A stretch of 64,000 nt of DNA from Streptomyces himalayensis subsp. himalayensis (GTDB taxonomy: Bacteria > Actinomycetota > Actinomycetes > Streptomycetales > Streptomycetaceae): positions 1-64,000 of the forward strand of contig NZ_JACEHE010000028.1 of the NCBI RefSeq assembly GCF_013778455.1, given 5' to 3'. Numbering within the stretch: position 1 is the first letter of the stretch; every line of letters begins with the position of its first letter. Position numbers and translations under genes: made by a program. Below the pieces are notes generated by a model, which saw nothing but the letters and a program-made list of their open reading frames with translations, was not told the origin of the DNA and ran no database searches. Below are positions 24,460 to 33,278 of this stretch, one piece after another.

Positions 24460-25836
24460 ATGTTTTCCCCTCTTAGTGATCTGACCCGCCGCAAGGCGGC
24501 TCGCAGCGCCCGTACGTCGAGCTGGGACCAGCGCGGCCGCAACCAGGACTACTGGACCACCCCGGCGCACTCCAGCCGCGTTCTCGCCGACCTGGAAGGG
24601 CCGGGCCAGATCACGCACATCTGGATGACACAGTTCTGCCGCAAGACGCTCGGCCCCGGTCTGATCGACCCTCTGGAGGCCGACACCGTCGCGCCGGTCA
24701 TGGAGATCCACAACGCGCTCGGGGTCAACTGGGAGGAGCCGGACCCGGACTACTACCGCAAGGTCCTCATCCGCATCACCTGGGACGACGAGGAAGAGCC
24801 GGCCGTCCTGGTCCCGCTCGGAGACTTCTTCGGAGTGGGCCACTGCATGCCCAACAGCTACCAGTCCGCGCTCTTCACCGTCTCGGCGAAGCCGGAGGAG
24901 TCGCTGATATTCGGCGGCAGCGCGGCCTTGAACTGCTGGGCGCCGATGCCGTTCAACGAGCGGGCCCGGATCGAGCTGGTCAATGAGAACGACCTTCCGA
25001 TCCAGCAGTACTTCTACATCGACTACGAACTCTTCCCCGAACCGCTGCCCGAGGACACGCTCTACTTCCACGCCCGCTGGAACCGCAACAACCCGTGCAA
25101 CGGCTGGGCCCCGGACATCCAGACCAACAGCCCCGAAGTGAACATCGTCGACGTCACCGGTGAGGACAACTACGTCATCCTCGACACCGAGGGCACCGGC
25201 CACTACGTCGGTTGCAACCTCTCCGTCCACCACCGGCAGGGCAGTTGGTGGGGCGAGGGGAACGACATGATCTGGATCGACGACGACTTCCGCCCCGACG
25301 GCACCACCGTCTGGCCACCGTCCCTGCACGGCACCGGTACCGAGGACTACTTCAACCACGCCTGGGGCATGCAGAAGAACGCCTACCTCTACCACGGCGC
25401 CATCCTCCACGAGGCGGACGTCCCGGGCTACTCGGTCAACTACCGCTTCCATGTGACCGATCCCGTCCGCTTCGAGGAGCGCATCAAGGTGTCCATCGAG
25501 CACGGCCACGGCAACCACCTGAGCGACGACTGGGCCTCGACCGCCTACTGGTACCAGACTCTTCCTTCGCCGAAGGCGACCATTCTCCCGCTCGAACAGC
25601 GCCTGCCCGTCCGTCCGGTCGGCCGGCCCATGCCCGCCCCGGCCCCCCGCAGCGGCGTCGTCGCCGAAGAGATCGCCGGGATGCGCGAGCGGTACCGGGC
25701 CCGCTTCGAGCGGCACATGGAGCATCTCGCCGAGCGCACACGACTGCGCGGCGAGCGCTCGCTGCAGGAGTCCGAAGCCAACACCAAGCAGGCGGCAGAT
25801 GTACGGAACCGCTACAACGAACGCGCTCGCGGCTGA
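24460..25836 (+). CDS. GH172 (DUF2961) glycoside hydrolase 1, putative difructose-dianhydride/alpha-fructofuranosidase
   Basis: This 458-residue protein has no signal peptide and so is probably cytoplasmic. The DUF2961 core is clear: DLEGPGQITHIWMTQFCRKT, VLIRITWDDEEEPAVLVPLG DFFGVGH, MPFNERARIELVNEN, FYIDYELF, then WWGEGNDMIWIDDD and HGTGTEDYFNHAWG. By analogy with the founding GH172 enzyme, whose two catalytic glutamates are about 20 residues apart, Glu266 (GEG) and Glu295 (TED) are the likely pair; this is inference. That founding enzyme interconverts inulobiose and difructose dianhydride I. A D-arabinofuranosidase role is known for other GH172 members, but GH91 and GH32 neighbours favour fructose substrates. 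Confidence 0.88.
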   Translation: MFSPLSDLTRRKAARSARTSSWDQRGRNQDYWTTPAHSSRVLADLEGPGQITHIWMTQFCRKTLGPGLIDPLEADTVAPVMEIHNALGVNWEEPDPDYYRKVLIRITWDDEEEPAVLVPLGDFFGVGHCMPNSYQSALFTVSAKPEESLIFGGSAALNCWAPMPFNERARIELVNENDLPIQQYFYIDYELFPEPLPEDTLYFHARWNRNNPCNGWAPDIQTNSPEVNIVDVTGEDNYVILDTEGTGHYVGCNLSVHHRQGSWWGEGNDMIWIDDDFRPDGTTVWPPSLHGTGTEDYFNHAWGMQKNAYLYHGAILHEADVPGYSVNYRFHVTDPVRFEERIKVSIEHGHGNHLSDDWASTAYWYQTLPSPKATILPLEQRLPVRPVGRPMPAPAPRSGVVAEEIAGMRERYRARFERHMEHLAERTRLRGERSLQESEANTKQAADVRNRYNERARG

Positions 25837-25867
25837 CCCCGTGCACGACGCAGAAAGGCACCGAGCC

Positions 25868-27328
25868 GTGTCCACCCAAGCGCGGGACCCGCACTTTCCC
25901 GCACTCCACCTGCGCCCGCCCCGCCACTGGCTGAACGACCCCAACGGGCTGGTCTTCCACGACGGCTACTACCACGTCTTCTTCCAGTACAACCCGCTGA
26001 GCGCCCGCCACGCCGACATGCACTGGGGGCACTTCCGCAGTCCCGACCTCCTCAACTGGGAACTGCTGCCCATCGCGCTGGCCCCCACCCCCGGCGGCGA
26101 GGACGCCGAGGGTGTGTGGTCCGGCAACGCCGTTGAAGCGGACGGCGAACTCATCGCCTTCTACTCCGCCAAGCACCCCGGGCGCTGGTACCAGCCGGTG
26201 GCCCGGGCCGTCTCCCGCGACGGCGGTCTGACCTTCACCAAGCACGAGCGGCTGATCGTCGCCGAGCCTCCCGCGGGAGCCACCATGTTCCGCGACCCCT
26301 ATGTCTGGCGGGACGGCGAGCGCTGGCGCATGCTCGTCGGCGCCGCCCTGGACGACGGCCGCGGCGCAGCAGTGCAGTACTCCTCCACCGACCTGACCGA
26401 CTGGGCGTACCAGGGCATCTTCCTCGCCCGCGCTCCCGAGCCGCTGCCCGGCGGCGGCACTACCGCGCAGGGCTGGGAGTGCGCCCAGTACGCGCACTTC
26501 GGCGACGGCCGCGGCGCGGTGCTGATCAGTGCCTGGAACCCGCACGAAGGGGCCCTCTGCACGGTGGCCTGGCCCGGGCACGAGGAGGGCGGGAGCTTCG
26601 TCGCGGGCTCTCCCCAGCGTCTCGACCACGGACCGGACTTCTACGCGCCGGCGCTGCTGCCTGCCCCTGACGGCCGGTGGTTGATGTGGGCCTGGATCTG
26701 GGAAGCGCGGGACGAGGAGCGCGTCGGCGCCCGCAGTGAGTGGACGGACGAGGTGGGATGGGCCGGGATGCTGTCCCTGCCGCGCGAGTTGACGCTCGGC
26801 GACGACGGGACGGTACGGCAGCGGCCCGCACGGGAAGTCGAGCGGATGCGGGGGGAACGGCGAATCGGCGCAACGGGCGAAGCGCGGGCGGACCAGCCCG
26901 CGGTCCTGGGCGAGATCGGACGTATCTGTGACATCAGCGTTCGCCTGGAAACCGCCGGAGGACTGCGGCTGATCACCGATGTGGCCGGCAGCGAGTACCT
27001 GGACATCGTCCGAGACCCCGCCACCGGCGAGGTGGTCGTCGACCGAACCCACGCCTCGCTGGACCGAAGGGCCAAGGGCGGCAGCTGGCGGCTTCCCGCG
27101 CAGGCAGGACCAGTGGATCTCCGTATCGTGCTCGACCACTCCGTGGCCGAGATGTTCACGGACGAGGGTCAGGCGCTCACGCTGCGCCTCTATCCGGTCG
27201 GCGACGCCCCCTGGCGCCTGCAGGCCGTCTCGGCCGGAACCGCGCCGGTTCCGTACGCAGTTGAGGCATGGGACCTCGCCGGTCTGCCCATCCACGACAA
27301 GCGGCCGGAATCGGAGCGGATGTCATGA
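25868..27328 (+). CDS. GH32 beta-fructosidase (inulobiose/fructan hydrolase), cytoplasmic
   Basis: This glycoside hydrolase of 486 residues has all three GH32 catalytic blocks: WLNDPNG (nucleophile Asp24), FRDP (Asp143) and WECAQ (acid/base Glu204). A C-terminal beta-sandwich follows (DISVRLETAGGLRLITDVAG, LRIVLDHSVAEMFTDEG). No signal peptide is present, so it acts on imported oligosaccharides. GTG 25868 is preferred over the in-frame ATG at 25799, which lies inside the GH172 gene. It would release fructose from inulobiose or short fructans. The gene starts 31 bp after GH172 and overlaps the sugar kinase by ATGA. Confidence 0.92.
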   Translation: MSTQARDPHFPALHLRPPRHWLNDPNGLVFHDGYYHVFFQYNPLSARHADMHWGHFRSPDLLNWELLPIALAPTPGGEDAEGVWSGNAVEADGELIAFYSAKHPGRWYQPVARAVSRDGGLTFTKHERLIVAEPPAGATMFRDPYVWRDGERWRMLVGAALDDGRGAAVQYSSTDLTDWAYQGIFLARAPEPLPGGGTTAQGWECAQYAHFGDGRGAVLISAWNPHEGALCTVAWPGHEEGGSFVAGSPQRLDHGPDFYAPALLPAPDGRWLMWAWIWEARDEERVGARSEWTDEVGWAGMLSLPRELTLGDDGTVRQRPAREVERMRGERRIGATGEARADQPAVLGEIGRICDISVRLETAGGLRLITDVAGSEYLDIVRDPATGEVVVDRTHASLDRRAKGGSWRLPAQAGPVDLRIVLDHSVAEMFTDEGQALTLRLYPVGDAPWRLQAVSAGTAPVPYAVEAWDLAGLPIHDKRPESERMS

Positions 27329-28254
27329 CCGCCATCGTCATCGGTGAGGCGCTGGTCGATCTCGTGTGGCGCACCGGCGCCGCCTCCGTCTCCCCCGTCC
27401 CGGGTGGCAGCCCGGCCAATGTCGCGGTGGGCCTGCACCGCCTGGAGCGGACCGTCCGCCTCACTGCCTGCTGGGGTGACGATCCGCCCGGCGCGCTGGT
27501 GCGCGAGTATCTGCACGCTACCGGTGTGCCCATCGACCGCGCGGAGTCGGCCTCGGGCCGCACGACTCTGGCCCTGGCGTACGTCGACGAGGCCACCGGG
27601 GCCGCCACGTACGACTTCCTGGCGAGCTGGGACCCTCTGCGGCTGGCCTTGCCACCTGACGTGACGCTCCTCCACACCGGTTCGCTGGCCATTGTGGTGG
27701 AGCCGGGCGCGGAGCGGGTACGGCAGGCCTGCCACGACGTCCGGTCCCGGCCCGGCGGCGCGGTCGCCGTCGATCTCAACGTACGCCCCGGTGTCCAGCC
27801 GGATCGGGCCGCCTACCGGGGTGCGGTCGAGCGGATCGTGTCGACCGCCGATGTGGTCAAGGCGAGCGATGAGGATCTGGCCTGGCTGTATCCCGACCGG
27901 TTGCCCGGCGATGCCGCCCGCGACCTGCTCGCCATGGGCCCGCACCTGGTGGTGACCACGTACGGCGCCAAGGGTGCCCGCGGACTTGTCGCCGGTGCGG
28001 ATGTCATGGTGGCAGCACCGCCGGTGAAGGTCGTCGACACCATCGGCGCCGGCGACGCCTTCCAGGCTGCGCTGCTCGCTGCCCTCTTGCAGCCGAGTGA
28101 GGACGGCACGCACCGGGTGCGCCTGCCCGAGGACCACGACGACCTGGAACGACTGCTGCACCAGGCCGTGACCGCCGGCGCGCTCGCCTGCGAACACGCC
28201 GGTGCCCACTCCCCCACCCGGGCGCAACTGGACGCCGCACTCGGCATCGCGTAG
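27325..28254 (+). CDS. PfkB-family sugar kinase, probable fructokinase
   Basis: This is a ribokinase-fold kinase of 309 residues, with N-terminal signature GGSPANVAVGLHRLERTVRL and C-terminal signature DTIGAGDAFQAALLAALL, whose Asp is the catalytic base. ATG 27325 overlaps the GH32 stop (ATGA, 27325-27328), indicating translational coupling. Family and coupling to a beta-fructosidase make fructokinase the likely role, feeding fructose 6-phosphate to glycolysis; the position of phosphorylation is inferred, not seen. Confidence 0.92.
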   Translation: MTAIVIGEALVDLVWRTGAASVSPVPGGSPANVAVGLHRLERTVRLTACWGDDPPGALVREYLHATGVPIDRAESASGRTTLALAYVDEATGAATYDFLASWDPLRLALPPDVTLLHTGSLAIVVEPGAERVRQACHDVRSRPGGAVAVDLNVRPGVQPDRAAYRGAVERIVSTADVVKASDEDLAWLYPDRLPGDAARDLLAMGPHLVVTTYGAKGARGLVAGADVMVAAPPVKVVDTIGAGDAFQAALLAALLQPSEDGTHRVRLPEDHDDLERLLHQAVTAGALACEHAGAHSPTRAQLDAALGIA

Positions 28255-28408
28255 CCGCGCTTACGGAGGGCCAAATTCCCCTCGCGGTGGACCGTCTTCG
28301 ACGGACTGCCCGCCGCGAGGGCTACGGACGGCCCGCCTCGCGGAATGAACCGCCCCGCCGCGCGAAATCAACCGCACCGCACCTGTCCACCACCTCACGG
28401 AGAGACGC

Positions 28409-29824
28409 ATGCCCATGTCTGTTCCCTCCTTCTCCCTCGGCGACGATCTGCTCGGCCGGGCCGCCAAGCGGCGCCGCGCCCGCTCGGCACGCGTGGCCAG
28501 CTGGGACCACACCGGCCTGAACGAGGACGCGTTCGTCGTCATGCCGGGCGAGACGGCAGTCCTGGCCGACCTCGAGGGCCCGGGGGCCATCACGCACCTC
28601 TGGTTCGTCCAGGGATGCCGCCTCGTCCTCGGCCCCGGACTGTTCGACGCCCGGCAGGCCGGCACCGCGATGGTCGAGTTCAACAATGCTCTCGGCTACA
28701 ACTGGGAGATCAACGACGCCGACTACTACCGCAACGTCATCATCCGCATGTACTGGGACGACCAGGAGCACCCCAGCGTCGTCGCACCGCTCGGCGACTT
28801 CTTCTGCGTCGGGAACTCCATGCCGGCGAGCTTCCAGTCCCTGCCCTTCACCGTCTCGGTCAAGGAGGACTCCGAGCGCAAGTACGGCGGTCCCGCCGCC
28901 TTCAACTGTTTCCTCCCCATGCCCTTCAACTCCCGGGCCCGCATCGAGGTGGAGAACCAGGGGGACGCGGCGTACATGCAGTACTTCTACGTCGACTACG
29001 AGCTCTACGCAGAGGACCTGCCGGAGGACACCCTCTACTTCCACGCCCAGTGGCGCCGCAACAACCCGTGCGACGGCTGGGGGCCGGACCTCCAGGTCAA
29101 CAGCCTGGAGACCCAGGTCCCCAACCTCGACGGCAAGGACAACTACGTCATCCTCGAGACTGAAGGCGCCGGCAACTACATCGGCTGCAACCACACGGTC
29201 ACCCACTTCACGGGTACCTGGTGGGGCGAAGGCGACGACATGATCTGGATCGACGACGACTTCCGCGCCGACGGCAGCACCAGCTGGCCCCCCAGCATGC
29301 ACGGCACCGGAGGGGAGGACTACTTCAGTCACGGCTGGGGCATGCAGAAGATCAACTATCCCTTCCAGGGCACGATCATCCACGAGGACGACGTTCCCGG
29401 TTACCAGATCAGCTACCGCTGGCACCTGGCCGACCCGGTCCGTTTCGAGGAGCGCATCAAGGTCACCATGGAGCACGGCCACGCCAACCACCTGTCGGAC
29501 GACTGGGCCTCGACCGCCTACTGGTACCAGACCCTCCCCGGCCCTCGCTTCGATGTCCCTCCGGCCGACCAGCGCCTCCCACGCCGCTGGGAAAGCCCCT
29601 CGATGAAGGACCTCCCGGCCCCCGACCGCGGCCGCCTCGACGACCTGCGCAAAGCCATGTACGAGCAGCGCGACGCCCGTATGGCCGAGTTCACCGCGCA
29701 GCGCCAGGAGTGGCTCGAGCGCCGAGCGGAGGAGTCACGGCAGCGATCGGCCAAGAACGCGGAATACGCCCGTGAGGTTCGCCGCCGCTTCATCGCGCGA
29801 CGTCGAACGGACTCAGGAACGTGA
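28409..29824 (+). CDS. GH172 (DUF2961) glycoside hydrolase 2
   Basis: This 471-residue paralogue of the enzyme at 24460 has very similar blocks (DLEGPGAITHLWFVQGCRLV, YVDYELYAEDLPEDTLYFHA, TWWGEGDDMIWIDDD, MHGTGGEDYFSHGWG) and lacks a signal peptide. The probable catalytic glutamates are Glu274 and Glu303. The otherwise conserved GTGTED reads GTGGED here, one residue before the second glutamate, which may alter specificity. The long C-terminal helix (RDARMAEFTAQRQEWLERRA) is charged and coiled-coil-like. GGAGAG lies five bases before ATG 28409; an ATG at 28415 is possible. A 154-bp gap follows the kinase gene. Confidence 0.88.
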   Translation: MPMSVPSFSLGDDLLGRAAKRRRARSARVASWDHTGLNEDAFVVMPGETAVLADLEGPGAITHLWFVQGCRLVLGPGLFDARQAGTAMVEFNNALGYNWEINDADYYRNVIIRMYWDDQEHPSVVAPLGDFFCVGNSMPASFQSLPFTVSVKEDSERKYGGPAAFNCFLPMPFNSRARIEVENQGDAAYMQYFYVDYELYAEDLPEDTLYFHAQWRRNNPCDGWGPDLQVNSLETQVPNLDGKDNYVILETEGAGNYIGCNHTVTHFTGTWWGEGDDMIWIDDDFRADGSTSWPPSMHGTGGEDYFSHGWGMQKINYPFQGTIIHEDDVPGYQISYRWHLADPVRFEERIKVTMEHGHANHLSDDWASTAYWYQTLPGPRFDVPPADQRLPRRWESPSMKDLPAPDRGRLDDLRKAMYEQRDARMAEFTAQRQEWLERRAEESRQRSAKNAEYAREVRRRFIARRRTDSGT

Positions 29825-29949
29825 GGACGGACTTTTCGTATTGATCAACTGCTGCAACTCCGCGTTGAACGACGCGCCGTAGGGCGCTGCCAGGTGCGAG
29901 CGCGCTGCTGGCAGTCGTGGGTGCCGGGTTGCCAGTCGGCGGCGGCGAG

Positions 29950-30290
29950 CAGTGGGGCAAGTCGTCTCTGGCGACGGTGCTGCAGCTGCTGGACGAGCTC
30001 GCTGCTACCGACACCGACACCGACAGCGCGTCCGCGTCGGCGACCACGGGCACGCCGATCGTGGCTCTCGCCGGGGCGAGACTGCCCATCGATCGCAGGG
30101 CCACGCGGCGGGCGTGTTCTCCCCGGAGACCGGCGTGCGGATGCTGCAGGAAGCGGGCTGTTCCATCGACGATGTCGCCGAGGAGATCGAACGCATCCAA
30201 CAGCGGGCATTCGAACCAGGCCGCCCGGCTCGCGGATGCGACCGGCGACAACGCGGCGGTACGCGAGTCCCTGGGCCTGCCCGAAGCTCG
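29950..30290 (+). pseudogene. Possible phage portal-protein remnant
   Basis: Two frames give FSPETGVRMLQEAGCSIDDVAEEIERIQQRAFE and ARLADATGDNAAVRESLGL, which together resemble the C-terminal end of a phage portal protein (alternating acidic helices and a final RLADATGDN segment). A frameshift near 30210 separates them. Nothing else phage-like is adjacent and the call is tentative. The flanks 29825-29949 and 30291-30681 hold no recognisable gene. Confidence 0.3.
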
Positions 30291-30681
30291 ACCCGCTGCC
30301 CGCGGTGCCGCTCGTTGCCGCTCGTTGCCGCCCAGCCTGACCAGCCCACCCAGGACGGGTTGCACGCCAGCCGCGACCAGGCCACGCCGCCGGCGTCACG
30401 GCAGTGATGTTCCGGCGCGGGCGCTCAGGCGCCGAGACGAAGAAACGCCTATGTGGGTCGACGGCAAACGGGATGGGAGCTGGAAAGAGTGGTGGGTTGG
30501 CGTGCGTGGTGAAAGCCAGGTCTGTCATGCACGTGCCGAATGGAGCGGGCAGCAGCCGACCCGATTCGCAGGCCGCTGTACGGTCTCTTGGTCATGCTCC
30601 ACCCGGGCCCAGGAGGCCACCCCCGGCACTGTGGAGTGACTGTCGGAGGGGCACCTTCGGCGAAGTGGTACGCGCGCCCGT

Positions 30682-32904
30682 TCAGCCGGTCGGAAGCTTC
30701 TGCTCGCACCAGATGGTCTTTCCGACCGTGGCATGCCGGGTACCCCAGCTCTGGCTGAGCTGGGAGACCAGGAGCAGGCCCCGGCCGCCCTCGTCGTAGA
30801 CCCGGGCCCGGCGCAGGTGCGGCGCGGTGCTACTGGCGTCGGAGACCTCGCATATCAGCGTGGCGTCGCGAATCAACCTCAACTGGATCGGGGAGTCGCC
30901 GTAGCGGATGGCGTTGGTGACCAGCTCGCTGACGAGTAGCTCGGTGGTGAATGTCGCGTCTGCCAGTCCCCACTGGTCGAGCTGTTCGACGGCCACCTTC
31001 CGGGTGCGCTCGACAAGGGACGGGTCAGCGGGGATGTCCCAGATGGCGACCCGGTCGGAGGCGAGGACACAGGTGCGGGCGAGGAGCAGGGCGACGTCGT
31101 CGGCGGGGCGATCAGTCACCAACCTCTGGATGACGGTGTCGCAGGCGGCATCCAGCGACGGTGTCCGCACCGCCAGCGCGTCACGCAACGTGTCCAGGCC
31201 CTCGTCGAAGTCGCGCTCACGGGACTTGACGAGACCGTCGGAGTAGAGGGCGAGCACGCTGCTCGCGGGCAGGGTCAGCTCTGTGGTCTCGAAGGGCAGG
31301 CCGCCCAGCCCGAGCGGCGGGCCTACAAACCCGGACACACTTTCCACAGCCCCGTCGGGAGTGCGCAGGGCGGGCAGCGGATGGCCGGCCGAGGCCAGCG
31401 CGCAGCGCCGGGAGACCGGGTCGTAGACCGCGTACAGGCACGTCGCTCCCAGCTCGCCGGCCGCCGCGACATCGCCTTCTGCGGTGCCGGTCTGCTCGTC
31501 ACCGGTCAGGCGGATGACCAGGTCGTCGAGATGGGTGAGGAGCTCGTCGGGCGGCAGGTCGACGTCGGCCAGGGTACGAACGGCGGTGCGCAGGCGTCCC
31601 ATGGTGGCGGACGCGTTGATGCCGTGGCCGACGACGTCTCCGATGATGAGGGCGACCCGGCTGCCGGAGAGCGGGATCACGTCGAACCAGTCACCACCCA
31701 CGCCGACCTGGGAGCCGGCCGGCAGATAGCGGAACGCCACCTCCACAGCCGTCTGCCGGGGCAGCCGCTGCGGCAGCAGACTGCGCTGCAGAGCCAGCGC
31801 GGTCGCCCGCTCACGGGTGTAACGACGCGCGTTGTCGATGGCCACGGCAGCCTTGGCGGCCAGCTCCTCGGCGTCGGACAGATCCCTCACCTCGAAGGGT
31901 TCCGCTCCCCCGGCACGCCAGAAGCTGACCATCCCCAGCGGCACGCCCCGCGCCCGCAGCGGCGCCGTGATCAGCGAGTGGATACCGTAGCCCAGCACCG
32001 GCCCGGCATGATCCGGGACCAGAGACCGCCATGCGGTGGAAGCTCGCAGGTCGGGCTCGATCCTCGCACGCCCACTACGGAGGAGGCTGCGGGCGCGCGC
32101 AGCAGACACGGCGGTTGTGACCAGCTCGCCCACCGGGTGGAACGGGTGGTCCTCCCGGATGCCCGCGACGGCAACCCGGCGCATCTCCGCCCCGTGGACC
32201 GCCGGCTCCTCTCCGCGCAGGACGAACACCGCCAGGTCCACGGTGACGAAATCCGCGAACCGGGGCACCGCCACCCGCGCCAGCTCCTGCGCGGTCCGCT
32301 CCACATCGAGGCTGGCACCGATGGCCATGCCGGCGTCGTGCAGCAAATCCAGGCGGCCATGAGCCGCCTGAGCCCGCTCCCGTTGGCGGCGGCCGCGGAT
32401 GGCCAGCTCCGAGACAGCGGCACCGATGACAAGCAGGAGGATGACCGTCCAGCGGTCCTCGGCACCTGTTATGGAGAGCGTGAACCATGGGTGTATCAGG
32501 AAGAAGTCCAACCAGACGGTGGCCGAGACTGCCGCGATCAGGCCTGCGATGCGGTCCCCCTGGGCGGCCACAGCCACCACCACCGCCACCAGTACGAGAG
32601 CCGCGTCGTTGCTGGGGAAGGTGGTACGGAACGGCACCAGCGCCAGAGCAGCAACCAAAGGTGCCACCAGGGCGGACACCGCTGCCCGGCTTCTTCCCAG
32701 CACGTGTGCATGGCGCTCCACGTTCACTTGGACCGTCTCCTCGGTGGCGAGCTGCCGAGCCCCCTTGCCCCTCAGGTCAGGGAGAGGTGTCCTGACCCTG
32801 GGCATCTCCACACGTCGTGGGGTCAGCGGCCTGGGGCCGTGAAGACACCTCCCGAACGAGGTGCCTCCTTGGAACTCGATAAGTCCAACCCCGCGCCGGA
32901 CCAC
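30682..32904 (-). CDS. Membrane-anchored sensor PP2C phosphatase (TM-GAF-SpoIIE-HATPase)
   Basis: This regulator of up to 740 residues has a membrane part at about residues 75-165 that resembles the DUF4118 sensor region of KdpD (three to four helices, including VWLDFFLIHPWFTLSI). A GAF domain follows (190-385), then SpoIIE phosphatase (390-610: FRYLPAGSQVGVGGDWFDVI, ALIIGDVVGHGINASATMG, LALYSDGLVKSRERD) and RsbW-like HATPase (615-735: LVSELVTNAIRYGDSP). The start is uncertain; ATG 32805 or GTG 32727 would also precede the first helix. The role is partner-switch signalling. It faces GH172 2 tail to tail, with decayed DNA between. Confidence 0.88.
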   Translation of the reverse strand: MVRRGVGLIEFQGGTSFGRCLHGPRPLTPRRVEMPRVRTPLPDLRGKGARQLATEETVQVNVERHAHVLGRSRAAVSALVAPLVAALALVPFRTTFPSNDAALVLVAVVVAVAAQGDRIAGLIAAVSATVWLDFFLIHPWFTLSITGAEDRWTVILLLVIGAAVSELAIRGRRQRERAQAAHGRLDLLHDAGMAIGASLDVERTAQELARVAVPRFADFVTVDLAVFVLRGEEPAVHGAEMRRVAVAGIREDHPFHPVGELVTTAVSAARARSLLRSGRARIEPDLRASTAWRSLVPDHAGPVLGYGIHSLITAPLRARGVPLGMVSFWRAGGAEPFEVRDLSDAEELAAKAAVAIDNARRYTRERATALALQRSLLPQRLPRQTAVEVAFRYLPAGSQVGVGGDWFDVIPLSGSRVALIIGDVVGHGINASATMGRLRTAVRTLADVDLPPDELLTHLDDLVIRLTGDEQTGTAEGDVAAAGELGATCLYAVYDPVSRRCALASAGHPLPALRTPDGAVESVSGFVGPPLGLGGLPFETTELTLPASSVLALYSDGLVKSRERDFDEGLDTLRDALAVRTPSLDAACDTVIQRLVTDRPADDVALLLARTCVLASDRVAIWDIPADPSLVERTRKVAVEQLDQWGLADATFTTELLVSELVTNAIRYGDSPIQLRLIRDATLICEVSDASSTAPHLRRARVYDEGGRGLLLVSQLSQSWGTRHATVGKTIWCEQKLPTG

Positions 32905-33094
32905 GCCTCACCTGTTCATTACCCATCCTGACCGGACATCGGCATCACCCGAACATGCATTCGCAGATGTAGCCGACCAGCACACCGCCTCTGTGCGTGA
33001 CCGCCCCGCACGAACGGACCCTGTGCCGCATGGGCGCAGTGGCTACGCTGATCGTCGGCGCGGGGCCGCTGTGCTGGTGGAGGACTGGACCCGC

Positions 33095-33259
33095 ATGGAC
33101 AGGCTGCATTTGGAGGAGCGGATACTCAATCTGGTGTCGTCGCAGAACATGTGCGTGCTCGCGACGGCACGGCCGGAGGGGCCGCTCGCGACGCCGGTTC
33201 GGTACTTCCACCTCGACTTCGCGTTGATGTTCAGCACGCTCCCGCATCGCCGAAGATGA
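33095..33259 (+). pseudogene. Truncated pyridoxamine-5'-phosphate-oxidase-like protein
   Basis: Fifty-four residues (LHLEERILNLVSSQNMCVLATARPEGPLATPVRYFHLDFALMFST) correspond to the N-terminal strands of a flavin-binding split-barrel protein of the PPOX family, which is normally about 130-150 residues. The frame ends abruptly and the following sequence belongs to the opposite-strand gene at 33279. It is a 3'-deleted remnant. Confidence 0.55.
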
Positions 33260-33278
33260 GGAACACCGACGGTAGGAA

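Noticed and set aside
24427..25944. 505-codon frame antisense to GH172 1
   Set aside because: No family resemblance; it mirrors the codon bias of a well-supported gene.
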